From: Irpex lacteus
Taxonomy: Eukaryota; Basidiomycota; Agaricomycetes; Polyporales; Irpicaceae
Assembly (NCBI GenBank): GCA_001986395.2
Contig: MQVO02000214.1
Span: 1-14,405, forward strand
Reading direction: 5' to 3'
Length of the DNA: 14,405 nucleotides
Of the stretch, positions 7,534 to 14,405 are shown one piece after another (the first letter of the stretch is position 1; each line of letters begins with the position of its first letter). The notes below the pieces were generated by a model. The model was not told where the DNA came from and ran no database searches. It saw only the letters and a list, made by a program, of their open reading frames with translations. The position numbers and the translations under genes were made by a program.

Positions 7534-8862
7534 TCAAATTATCGTTACTATTATGATGCTTAGAATTGTTAGTAGAAGTTGACCTTTCCAACTTAATAGC
7601 CAGATTGAGATCGGAGTCATTGGTATTGGACTTGCTTGAGTATGATATCCTCTGGAATAAGGTGTCATCCAAGGTCCTTTTCTCAATGGGTTAATGTATT
7701 TTTCTCTATTAGAGTTTACAAAGTGTTTCCATACTTGAACATTTCCGTGATAGCTTAATAGGGCTGATATTGCTATACTTGTACTATTAAAGACTGTTAA
7801 TTCAACTTTGTCCGGTTTCTCTGACTCATATTGAGACCAAGTTCCCTTTTTAAAGCTGTATTCAAAATCTTGTTCTATTTGGCTTATGTCAATTGTTCCA
7901 TTATATATTCTGCTGCTTACGAATCCTAAATATTTGCTGTTGAACCATTCCTGAAAATCAGGTGTTAATTCTGGTTGATGAATTGAAGTTGTTGATTGCT
8001 TCATATCATAGATTACTGCTTCTTGGATTAGAGCGTAATCCTCAAAGACAAATACTTTGGGTGTTCTTGTCGCTGTTTCTAAAATCCCATCTTGTGCCAT
8101 TTGTAGATTTAACTGTTCACCTGTTAAAAGGTTTCTGGGTATAAATCTTTTTCCTAAAAATTTTAGACTTGTTAGCCATTCTCCATTTCTTTTGATCCAT
8201 TGACTTTTTAATGCATTCAATTTAATACCTGAACTTGCGGGAAAACTTAGAATTTCTTCTGGATTTTCCACATCGTACAAGATACCATCATCGGCATATT
8301 GTACTAAAGTGGGGCATTTCAATAGAGTGGCATGTAAAGCTATGCTGGATAACAACGGAGATAGAGGAGATCCTTGTGGTACTCCTCTTAGGAATTCAAA
8401 ATTAGCTAAACGGGGTTCAAAGATCAATTGCAAATGATAGAATAGTTTCCCTAGAATATAAAGTAAAGGATTAGATAATTCTAATCTTTGATTTGTGTAG
8501 TAATGGATTACATCTTCGTAGTGTTCTTGATTATTTAACCAAGTTGGAAAGCTTACTCCTGGGGGAGCATCTGACTGTTCACTTTTCGGCAGACTTCTAC
8601 TCATTACATCAATCATTTTCAATAATTCTTCAGGTAATCCTATCGATTCTAATATCTGATTTAAATAGGTTAGATTTATGGTATCAAAGAATGATTTTAA
8701 GTCAAATTCATAAATATTGTTGGATACTAGTACCTCAGAATGGATTTGTTTCCATGCTGTGTCTGTTCCTCTTCCGGGCCAGAATCCATGTTGGTTTGGA
8801 CTTTGGTATGGACCAAAGTAGATTATCATTATTAGGTTTAATCCGTGTAACAATACTCTCCA
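7534..8862 (-). CDS. group II-type reverse transcriptase, catalytic and C-terminal part
   Basis: The frame resumes at TGG (8862-8860) as WRVLLHGLNL, exactly where fungal and bacterial group II RTs continue after RPLGVP. Visible motifs in order are NQHGFWPGRGTDTAW, EFDLKSFFD (motif A with the first catalytic Asp), GVPQGSPLSPLLSSIAL (motif B), and YADDGILY (motif C with the catalytic Asp pair). The thumb follows, with LKSQWIKRNGEWLTSLKFLGKRF, and then a maturase-like region to about 7700. No HNH endonuclease motif is seen. The protein would reverse-transcribe and help splice a group II intron in the mitochondrion. All tryptophans in this part are TGG, unlike the other TGA-using frame at 3632. 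The frame has no natural start of its own: it depends on the N-terminal part across a one-base frame break at about 8863. The TGA at 7534 is either its stop or a Trp codon. Confidence 0.85.
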   Translation of the reverse strand, partial: WRVLLHGLNLIMIIYFGPYQSPNQHGFWPGRGTDTAWKQIHSEVLVSNNIYEFDLKSFFDTINLTYLNQILESIGLPEELLKMIDVMSRSLPKSEQSDAPPGVSFPTWLNNQEHYEDVIHYYTNQRLELSNPLLYILGKLFYHLQLIFEPRLANFEFLRGVPQGSPLSPLLSSIALHATLLKCPTLVQYADDGILYDVENPEEILSFPASSGIKLNALKSQWIKRNGEWLTSLKFLGKRFIPRNLLTGEQLNLQMAQDGILETATRTPKVFVFEDYALIQEAVIYDMKQSTTSIHQPELTPDFQEWFNSKYLGFVSSRIYNGTIDISQIEQDFEYSFKKGTWSQYESEKPDKVELTVFNSTSIAISALLSYHGNVQVWKHFVNSNREKYINPLRKGPWMTPYSRGYHTQASPIPMTPISIWLLSWKGQLLLTILSIIIVTII

Positions 8863-9515
8863 GTGAGGGCTGGTACTCCTAATGGTCTAAAACCTTTCTC
8901 TAGATTGTTTACATCTTTAAGGATGTACAATCTTTTGAAGTCAATTGGCTGTAATTTTCCATTTGTCAAATCTTTAGCTAATTGTGCGGTTTCTTTCAGG
9001 ATTCTTAGTACCTTCTTAAAATGTAATGTTCTATGCCAATTTCTAAACACATGATGAAAACAAGCTACCTGAAATGTATAACTATTTAAAAGGTATTTTG
9101 CTATGATCCAGAATACTTGAGGATTTTCTCTGTGTTTTCTTAATCTATTCAACTGATGATTAATATATCTATTAATGTTTTTATTAGTGTGAATTTCGAT
9201 TTCGAATTGAGGAGATTTCTCTCTTTTCAAGATTCCTTTGGCTAAGAAAATTGGATGATAATTAGATAGCCATTTGATTTTGAACTTAGAAACGTTTGGT
9301 AATGGTTTGTATGGTTGTACTTCCTCTTCAGACTGTTTATTCAAAGATATCACCTCTTTAGTACCAAGGTAACTAAAAAGAGAAGTTAGGGATTGGGTTA
9401 GAAGTCTACCCAGTAAATGGATAAACCTTACCTGATAACTTCTGAAACTTGTGAACGTTACGATCACTAAATCCCATAGGTTAGATAACAAGGTCATGAT
9501 TGATTGAATTTTCAT
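8838..9515 (-). CDS. group II-type reverse transcriptase, N-terminal part (frame broken)
   Basis: It starts at ATG 9515, with an in-frame TAA two codons upstream, so this start is firm. The first 50 residues are hydrophobic-amphipathic, then comes a basic region. Residues about 125-217 match the RT0/RT1 zone, including KLQPIDFKRLYILKDV and KGFRPLGVPALT. After that the frame runs into 10 unrelated residues and TAA. The homologous continuation WRVLLHG lies in the overlapping frame, so one base is missing (or a backward one-base ribosomal slip occurs) at 8862-8864. There is no slippery heptamer, so a deletion or a sequencing error is more likely than programmed frameshifting. All Trp codons are TGG. 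Confidence 0.8.
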   Translation of the reverse strand: MKIQSIMTLLSNLWDLVIVTFTSFRSYQVRFIHLLGRLLTQSLTSLFSYLGTKEVISLNKQSEEEVQPYKPLPNVSKFKIKWLSNYHPIFLAKGILKREKSPQFEIEIHTNKNINRYINHQLNRLRKHRENPQVFWIIAKYLLNSYTFQVACFHHVFRNWHRTLHFKKVLRILKETAQLAKDLTNGKLQPIDFKRLYILKDVNNLEKGFRPLGVPALTGEYCYTD

Positions 9516-9706
9516 TTCTTAAGAATTTTTACAGTTTACTTACCTTTCCTTCGAGAATTTTTAAGTTTGATATTAAGACTTATTGATACTTAAATACTTA
9601 AAGTGACTGAAGAAATTTCCCTTAAAAGGCACCCGTACGGGGAATAGTTAAACCGACACAGAGCCGTTAAACCTATCTGTTTTCATTGTATATATTCTTT
9701 CAACAA
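9516..9706 (-). other. structured leader upstream of the reverse transcriptase
   Basis: On the minus strand this contains the palindrome CCCGTACGGG (about 9631-9640), the pair TTCCC...GGGAA around it, and a CGGCTCTGTGTCGG stretch. It is more GC-rich than the surrounding DNA and could be a remnant of intron RNA structure. I could not match it to a specific group II domain, and no GUGYG intron start is evident. Confidence 0.35.
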
Positions 9707-10177
9707 CTACACATCATTTAGAAATCGACTAAAGGGACCACTTTTGCAGGTTTCTTTGGAAAGCTGGAAGCTGGGTTTAGATGATAATCTAAAGGTACGA
9801 TCCAAATCAGAGGCTAAGCAAAGCTTTCTCACTTTATATATATTGAAATCTCAGCTTGATTTGTCTTATTTTATTTTTACATTTAAAATAAGGTTGTGGT
9901 TCCTCCTTAGATTAGGTTCTATAAGTAGAACTAGTAGTCAAGATACTATTCAAGGCCTAGATGATTCGGTGTTAAATACACCTAGACAAAGAAGATGGTA
10001 AATAACTCATCCTAGAGTGGTAAGTGAACCTACTCCAACTAGATGGGATATGGTCCATAATCCGGCAAATCCTATGTAGGCTTTAAATGCTCATGATAGA
10101 AGATATAGATTGTTGTTCGCAGCCAGACATGAAGCTTTGTTAGACCAGATTGTGGATAATATTATAAACCCATTTAA
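9707..10177 (-). other. unassigned block, open in TGA=Trp code, membrane-protein-like
   Basis: On the minus strand a frame runs from TTA 10177 to TAA 9866-9868 (103 codons), then in the same phase to TAG 9707-9709, with five TGA codons read as Trp and two TGG. The first part is hydrophobic (AFKAYIGFAGLWTISHLVGV, then GWVIYHLLCLGVF, then PWIVSWLLVLL) and would form two or three membrane segments; the part after the TAA is polar. There is no ATG at the start. On the plus strand, 9744-10181 is also nearly open, with one TAA and one TAG, and reads as a soluble Arg-rich protein (HDRRYRLLFAARHEALLDQI near the end). GC content is higher than in the spacers. I recognise neither reading. It may be a broken gene, perhaps of foreign or plasmid origin. 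Confidence 0.35.
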
Positions 10178-10181
10178 TTAA

Positions 10182-10304
10182 TTATTATATTTTAGATAAA
10201 TTAAAAACTTCTTGTAAATACCCCAACTCATCTTACGATAAAACTATTAAAATTAGTAGCCTGAAGTTACCCCTTGTTAGTTAATTTAAAAAAAAATTTT
10301 TTTA
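10182..10304. other. spacer between unassigned block and trnQ
   Basis: AT-rich, with a run of A then T at 10288-10303. No gene recognised. Confidence 0.5.
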
Positions 10305-10378
10305 CTGAGTTGACCAGATTCGAACTGATATTATTCACTACCAAAAAATGACGTTCTGCCAAATTAAACTACAACTCA
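10305..10378 (-). tRNA. trnQ: tRNA-Gln (UUG)
   Basis: A full cloverleaf on the minus strand: acceptor TGAGTTG/CAACTCA, D stem GTT/AAC, anticodon stem TCATT/AGTGA with loop TTTTGGT (anticodon TTG), and T arm ATCAG-TTCGAAT-CTGGT with one G-T pair. The discriminator is G and no CCA is encoded. G at position 37 is common in mitochondrial tRNA-Gln. Confidence 0.9.
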
Positions 10379-10453
10379 TTTACTCCTTTCCTTTTTAAAC
10401 AAATACCAACACCCCCATTATAAAAATAAAAAGGCATAAAGAAATTAAGAATA

Positions 10454-10524
10454 TAGTCTTTATCAGAATCGAACTGATACTTGCTACGTGAAGGGTAGCT
10501 GTACTGCCTTTATACAAAAAGACC
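10454..10524 (-). tRNA. trnE: tRNA-Glu (UUC) with C33
   Basis: Cloverleaf on the minus strand: acceptor GGTCTTT/AAAGACT (first pair G-T), D stem GTA/TAC, anticodon stem GCTAC/GTAGC with loop CCTTCAC (anticodon TTC), and T arm ATCAG-TTCGATT-CTGAT. The discriminator is A. Position 33, almost always U in tRNAs, is C here. The 5' flank carries AAAGACC directly before the gene, a near copy of its own 3' acceptor strand that could pair with the 5' strand. Confidence 0.9.
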
Positions 10525-10544
10525 CGGTCTTTATTTTATTTCTA

Positions 10545-10616
10545 TTGCGGCATCAGGAATTGAACCTGCTCTAACAGCTCATGAGGCTATTGTGCCAACC
10601 TTTACACTATACCGCA
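10545..10616 (-). tRNA. trnfM: tRNA-Met (CAU), probably initiator
   Basis: Cloverleaf on the minus strand: acceptor TGCGGTA/TGCCGCA, D stem GTGT/GCAC, anticodon stem ATAGC/GCTGT, and loop CTCATGA (anticodon CAT). The T arm is centred on TTCAATT with four good pairs. A first pair of T-A and G37-A38 after the CAT agree with fungal mitochondrial initiator tRNAs such as that of yeast, so initiator is preferred over elongator Met. The gene lies between rnl and trnE on the same strand, probably in one transcript. Confidence 0.88.
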
Positions 10617-10743
10617 TGTATGGACACTATCTTATTATTAAGATTCCACCCCTACTCTTTTCTTTCTATGAGTTAGAGCATCCTTCCCTAAACTGCGTTT
10701 CGATCAATTAATGTCTTTTTGTTGAACAGTTTTATTATCATAA
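10617..10743. other. spacer between trnfM and hairpin copy 10
   Basis: No open frame or complete tRNA fold was found, although GAGTTAGAGC at about 10670 looks like a D-arm sequence in isolation. Confidence 0.5.
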
Positions 10744-10797
10744 CCCAAAAAACTAGGGTCGCTATCGCGGTAGAATTAATTATAACTAGTTTTTTGG
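10744..10797. repeat. dispersed hairpin element, copy 10, with inserted mini-hairpin
   Basis: The outer arms CCCAAAAAACTAG and CTAGTTTTTTGG are intact, but about 15 extra bases (GTCGCTATCGCGGTA) sit directly after CTAGG. The insert can itself fold (TCGC/GCGG with a short loop). The right end is GGTGG rather than GGGG. Confidence 0.85.
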
Positions 10798-11125
10798 TGG
10801 ATTGTTTGGATTTATAATATTCATTCCTTGTTTATTACACATGCCTTCCTCTTTATCGATGGAACTATCCCTTTCCACCACACCTTTAAGTCTTACTAGT
10901 CTCCTATTAAACTTTCATAGATCTTAAACTTGGATATATCTTATTACTTGCTGAAATCTTATTACTCTTTCCTTACTTCAAAATATAATGAAAATGAGAG
11001 ACTTGGTTTAAGTTATACTCTCTTATATTTTACTATCATTTATAGCTATTTTACTATCGTTAATAGATATTAATAAACCTTTTTTAATCTTAATATCCAA
11101 TATATAATAATAATCTTCACAGATC
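10798..11125. other. AT-rich spacer, nothing recognised
   Basis: Both strands were read with TGA as Trp; the longest frame is about 35 codons and runs into the neighbouring hairpin. No RNA gene recognised. Confidence 0.5.
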
Positions 11126-11173
11126 CCCCAAAAAACTAGGAATTATAATTAATTCTAACTAGTTTTTGTGGGG
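11126..11173. repeat. dispersed hairpin element, copy 11
   Basis: Left arm CCCCAAAAAACTAG, inner stem GAATTA/TAATTC, and right arm CTAGTTTTTGTGGGG with one T-to-G change. The flanks are C (an extended C-run preceded by T) and T. Confidence 0.92.
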
Positions 11174-11478
11174 TTATTTTAAAACTAGAATCTAAATTAC
11201 CTAGTTTCTTCTATTTTTAATAAATTATTATAGTTTTCTCCTTTTTTATTTAATTAAAAAAAGGGTAGAGAGAATTATAGTTAGTAAGAAGAGAGATTGT
11301 ATATATTAATAATTATTTTATGTTTTTATATCTTTATTTTTTTTAATAAATTATTTTAGTAAAATTTATACTCTCTTATATAATTAAATACTTTTTTTAT
11401 TTAGATATAACTTAAATTAAAAATATATTTATTTAATTATTTTTATTTATAATATTTTATTTAATTTTATGTATTCTT
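11174..11478. other. very AT-rich spacer, nothing recognised
   Basis: Mostly A and T runs. There is a long weak hairpin of CCTTTTTTA/AATTAAAAAAAGG type near 11240-11266. No coding frame. Confidence 0.5.
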
Positions 11479-11593
11479 CCCCAAAAAACTAGTTATAATT
11501 CTTTCATCCGCGATTATTAAAATTTAATTAAATTAAATTTTAATTAGAGCCTAGTTTTTTGGAATGGAATTAGAAATAATTAGTTTTTTTGGG
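11479..11593. repeat. composite hairpin element, copy 12 (nested insertion)
   Basis: There is one left arm, CCCCAAAAAACTAG, but two right arms: CTAGTTTTTTGG at about 11551-11562 and TAGTTTTTTTGGG at 11581-11593. The second is preceded by its own GGAATTAGAAATAATT. Between the left arm and the first right arm lie about 55 extra bases containing the self-complementary TTAATTAAATTAAATTTTAATT stretch and CATCCGCGA. This fits one element inserted into, or recombined with, another. Confidence 0.8.
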
Positions 11594-11842
11594 TGGATGA
11601 TTAAACTATAGATCCAGCAATGACAATAAAGCAATAGGATTACAATTATATTGAAAATATGAATATTAAGATTTAATTTATGATTTAGTTTAAACTATTA
11701 TATAAGAATCATCTGTTCCCTTTTTAATATCTTAACTTTAAATTAAAATAAAATTTATTACTAACTCCCTTTTTTTTATAAAACAAAAGAATAAGCCACT
11801 CTACCAGAAAGTGGCTGGGCTGAAAGATTTTTTATTGACAAT
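11594..11842. other. spacer downstream of rnl with a GC hairpin
   Basis: AT-rich except for the perfect hairpin AGCCACT/AGTGGCT (11794-11816, 9-nt loop) about 25 bases beyond the estimated rnl 3' end. That hairpin could mark 3' processing of rnl. No coding frame was recognised. Confidence 0.5.
11794..11816 (-). promoter_or_regulatory. GC hairpin just downstream of rnl 3' end
   Basis: A seven-base-pair stem AGCCACT/AGTGGCT with a nine-base loop in otherwise AT-rich DNA, shortly after the rnl end on its strand. A processing or 3'-stability role is inferred only from position. Confidence 0.35.
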
Positions 11843-14405
11843 AATTGAGCATATAGTCTATTTAATAAATTAGTAATGTTAAACTTAATACTTTACAGTA
11901 CTTACATTTACATCCTATCAAGAAATGTTCTATTTCTTAAAAAATTAAAATATACTAAAGATATTTTAATGATAGTATCTAGGGGATAGTTTCGTGCATT
12001 TATTCCTTCAGCACTTATCTAATATGTTTGTGGCTACCCAACTATGCATTTTTAATTTTTTTATGCAATTATTTCAACAATTGGTACACTATAGAAACAC
12101 AGCCTATTGATCCTTTCGTACTAGAAGGTCTCTCCCTTTTTACTATTTATCCCTCCAGAAGATAGGGACCATACTGACTCACGTCGTATTAAACCCAACT
12201 CGCGTAACCTTTTAATCGGCGAACAGCCGAACCCTTCCGAGCTTTTGCCCCCGGAGGATAGGTTGAGTCGACATCGAGGTGCCAAACAGCTGGGACAATG
12301 TGTACTCTCACCAGCTATCAGCCTGTTATCCCTAGCGTAACTTTTATCGATTGATCCCCGTCTATTCCATAATATAGCGAGGGTCACTATGCCCTACTTA
12401 CGTATCTGTCCGACTTCTAAGTCTATCAGTTAAGCATGCTCTAGCCATTACGCCATTACAACCTTTATCACTGGTTGATTGATCTCCTTTCAAAATCTAG
12501 CTATACCTTAAAAAATTTTTAATATAAATAATAAATAATCATCAATTTTAATAACAAATTGATTTATATGTCTGTATATAAGCGTCTTATATTTTTTTTA
12601 ATTAAAACTATGGATGCATTTTGATACTCTTTCAAAGCGACCGCCCCAGTCAAACTGCCCATTAGTCAACTATCTCTCTATCTATTAAATAAGAGGTAAA
12701 TTTAATCTGAAACCAAAGTCTTAAGGTATCTCACCTTTCGTCTATCGACATCCCTAATCACTTCATACTAAGGTTTGATTAACATGATGACTAACTACAG
12801 TAAAGCTGCATAGGGTCTTCCCGTCCACCTGGAGGTAACCCGCATCTGCACGGGTAATTCAATTTCACTGAGCAAGTTGTAGAGACAGTGAGACCATCGT
12901 TAAACTATTGATACCGGACCACCATTTAATGGCCAATTTATTTTGCTACCTTAGGATTCCTCATAGTTAAGACCGCTATTAACCATTGATTTGATTAGTA
13001 ATAGTTATCCTATCACTCTCTTATTTTATTTGGCATTGGGCAAGTTTCATCCAGAATACTATGATATTAATCATTGCTCTGAATTGTGTTTTTAGTAAAC
13101 AGTCGGGGCCTCCGATTTTGTGCCACCTATATCCTTTTTAAGAATTAAAAAAAAAAGGGTAATAGGTTCCTCTTATCGTCTAACTTTAGAGGAGAACTTG
13201 CCGAGTTCCTTAACAACTTTTAGCTCTACGCCTTGGTATACTCTACTACGAACCTGTGTCGGTTTAGGGTACGGTAGATTAAAATTAAAAATAAAATAAT
13301 AATTGTTCCCCTTGCCCAAAGCCAGTGGCTTAAGGCAGGGGCAGTAAAGATTACTATTTAATTTAAAAAAAAACTTTATTTTCCCGGTTCAAAAAGAACT
13401 TTAGGTTTTAAACTCATCAGTCAAAACATTGGTTTTGAACCTTAGAGGCCGCATTAACATAAGGAGGTTTAACCTTTCCTTATAACCCTTTCGTATTCGG
13501 CGAGAAGTATTATAACTTCTTTTTACGTTACTCATGTCAGCATTATCTCTTCAGTATCCTATAAATAATGAAACACTATTTAATTTCAGGTTTCCTGAAT
13601 GTTCTACTACCTAGATTTAGAATAGAATTATTTGACTATTCTAAAGCAACACGATATCGGTTGATTATTTAAGACCCGTTAAATTTTCGGTGCGACATTC
13701 TGAAGACTGATACGTTGTTACAAACGGTCATTAAAAGATAGCGACTACCAGGCTCACTTTACAGTTGCGTTCAATTTTGCTACTACCTTAATTTCACTTA
13801 ATAATCATTTGGGACCTTGATTCGTGTTCTCGGCTGTTTCCGTCTTGACTACCCACCTTAGCATGAGTAGTCTGAATATCTATCATCAATTTATGTAATT
13901 CCGAGATTCTCTTCCATTGGTAAGATTTTTACGTCCCCGCAACTTAAACATTGATTATAATTAAAAATTATAATTTATTTGGAATTGAGTGCTGTACCTT
14001 CATAAATTTTGTATAGATGTCATACCTACATATGTTTCGTAGAAAACCAGCTATCACTAGGTCAGATTGGCATTTCACCGCTTCCCTAAACTCATCGGAG
14101 AATTATGCAACATTCACCCGTTCGATCCATTCATCATTTAAGATTAAAATCTGGTCTAGGGAAGATCACCTAGCTTCGGGTCTAATAGAAGTAACTTATC
14201 CAACACTAATTTAGTTAATACCCCAAAAACACTAGTAATTATAAATAATTCTAACTAGTTTTTTTTGGGGGTTTTACTAATTAAATTTTATGTCCAGTCG
14301 CTTTCGCTAGGGCTTTTAACCTTGCTACTCCCATTAACTTGCTGACCCATTATGCAAAAGGTACGCCGTCATTTTAAAAAACTTCGACTGCTTATAGAGT
14401 TACTA
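11843..14405 (-). rRNA. rnl: large-subunit ribosomal RNA, mitochondrial, 5' end outside window
   Basis: On the minus strand the conserved blocks run from the equivalent of about E. coli 620-640 (TTTTGCATAATGGGTCAGC at 14361-14343) to the 3' end. Seen in order are AGCTGGTT, a CACTG-type domain III region, GCTAAGGTGGGTAG, CCTAAGGTAGC, GACGGGAAGACCCTATGCAGC, the peptidyl-transferase stretch CGCTAGGGATAACAGGCTGA (about 12340-12321), CCTCGATGTCGACTC, the sarcin-ricin loop CTAGTACGAAAGGATC (12123-12108), and AAGTGCTGAAGG near 12010. No introns are present in this part, including the common omega-intron site in the peptidyl-transferase loop. A mobile hairpin interrupts the variable region at 14221-14270. 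The 3' end is estimated from GAGCATATAG homology, to within about 15 bases. Confidence 0.95.
14221..14270. repeat. dispersed hairpin element, copy 13, inside rnl
   Basis: Left arm CCCCAAAAAC-ACTAG (one extra C), inner stem AATTA/TAATT, and right arm CTAGTTTTTTTTGGGG. It lies in the rnl region equivalent to about E. coli 715-725, between the CGAAAGCGACTGG side and the TAGACCCGAAGC side, in a stem tip that tolerates insertions. Confidence 0.93.

Noticed and set aside
8862..8867. Programmed -1 ribosomal frameshift joining the two RT frames
   Set aside because: A backward slip would give the right protein, but there is no slippery heptamer and no clear downstream structure. A one-base deletion or read error is simpler.
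7962..9054. Plus-strand frames at 7962, 8493 and 8863
   Set aside because: They are antisense to the reverse transcriptase, whose catalytic motifs are unmistakable on the minus strand.
12121..12387. Open frame of 88 codons in the 12.1-12.4 kb region
   Set aside because: It is the sense strand of the highly conserved peptidyl-transferase and sarcin-ricin part of rnl, so it is RNA-coding only.
14017..14214. Plus-strand open frame near the window end
   Set aside because: Antisense to conserved rnl domain II; chance frame.

Overview
This window looks like part of a fungal mitochondrial genome. It is strongly AT-rich. It carries a small-subunit rRNA gene that contains the fungal mitochondrial MS1 site (exact) and MS2 site (one mismatch, recalled from the standard primers), and a large-subunit rRNA gene of organellar type. 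It has compact tRNAs without an encoded CCA, and at least one open frame that only makes sense if TGA is read as tryptophan (mold mitochondrial code). Many copies of a roughly 48-nt hairpin are scattered through it. Large basidiomycete mitogenomes are known to carry such dispersed hairpins, but I cannot place the species.

Layout. Positions 1-3134 hold about 2.9 tandem copies of a 1.09-kb non-coding unit, each with one copy of the dispersed hairpin. Next come a damaged-looking tRNA-like gene (3265-3335), two hairpins, a 98-codon TGA-containing open frame with a motif resembling the start of ribosomal protein S3 (3632-3928), and rns on the plus strand (4004-5712), which has a hairpin inserted in a variable region. 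After an AT-rich stretch with two hairpins and one truncated hairpin (5713-6617), everything recognisable lies on the minus strand. Read in the minus direction this is rnl (3' two thirds only, 14405 down to about 11843, also carrying a hairpin insertion), a long AT-rich spacer, trnfM, trnE, trnQ, a block open on both strands (9707-10181), a structured leader, a group II-type reverse transcriptase broken by a one-base frame change (9515 to 7534, with an in-frame extension past a TGA to 7261), and a structured RNA segment resembling domain I of a group IIA intron (about 7250 to 6618).

How the parts relate. The two rRNA transcription units converge on the 5.7-6.6 kb spacer. The reverse transcriptase lies upstream of the only segment resembling a group II intron core, which is the reverse of the usual order (core, then ORF in domain IV, then domains V/VI), and I found no convincing domain V. 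The intron is therefore rearranged, degenerate, or split. The hairpin family is the most pervasive feature: at least 13 copies or remnants, two inside rRNA genes, two composite copies, and one cut off exactly where the intron-like segment begins. Sequence differences between the tandem repeats are confined to homopolymer runs, so single-base indels elsewhere, including the frame break in the reverse transcriptase, may be sequencing artefacts.
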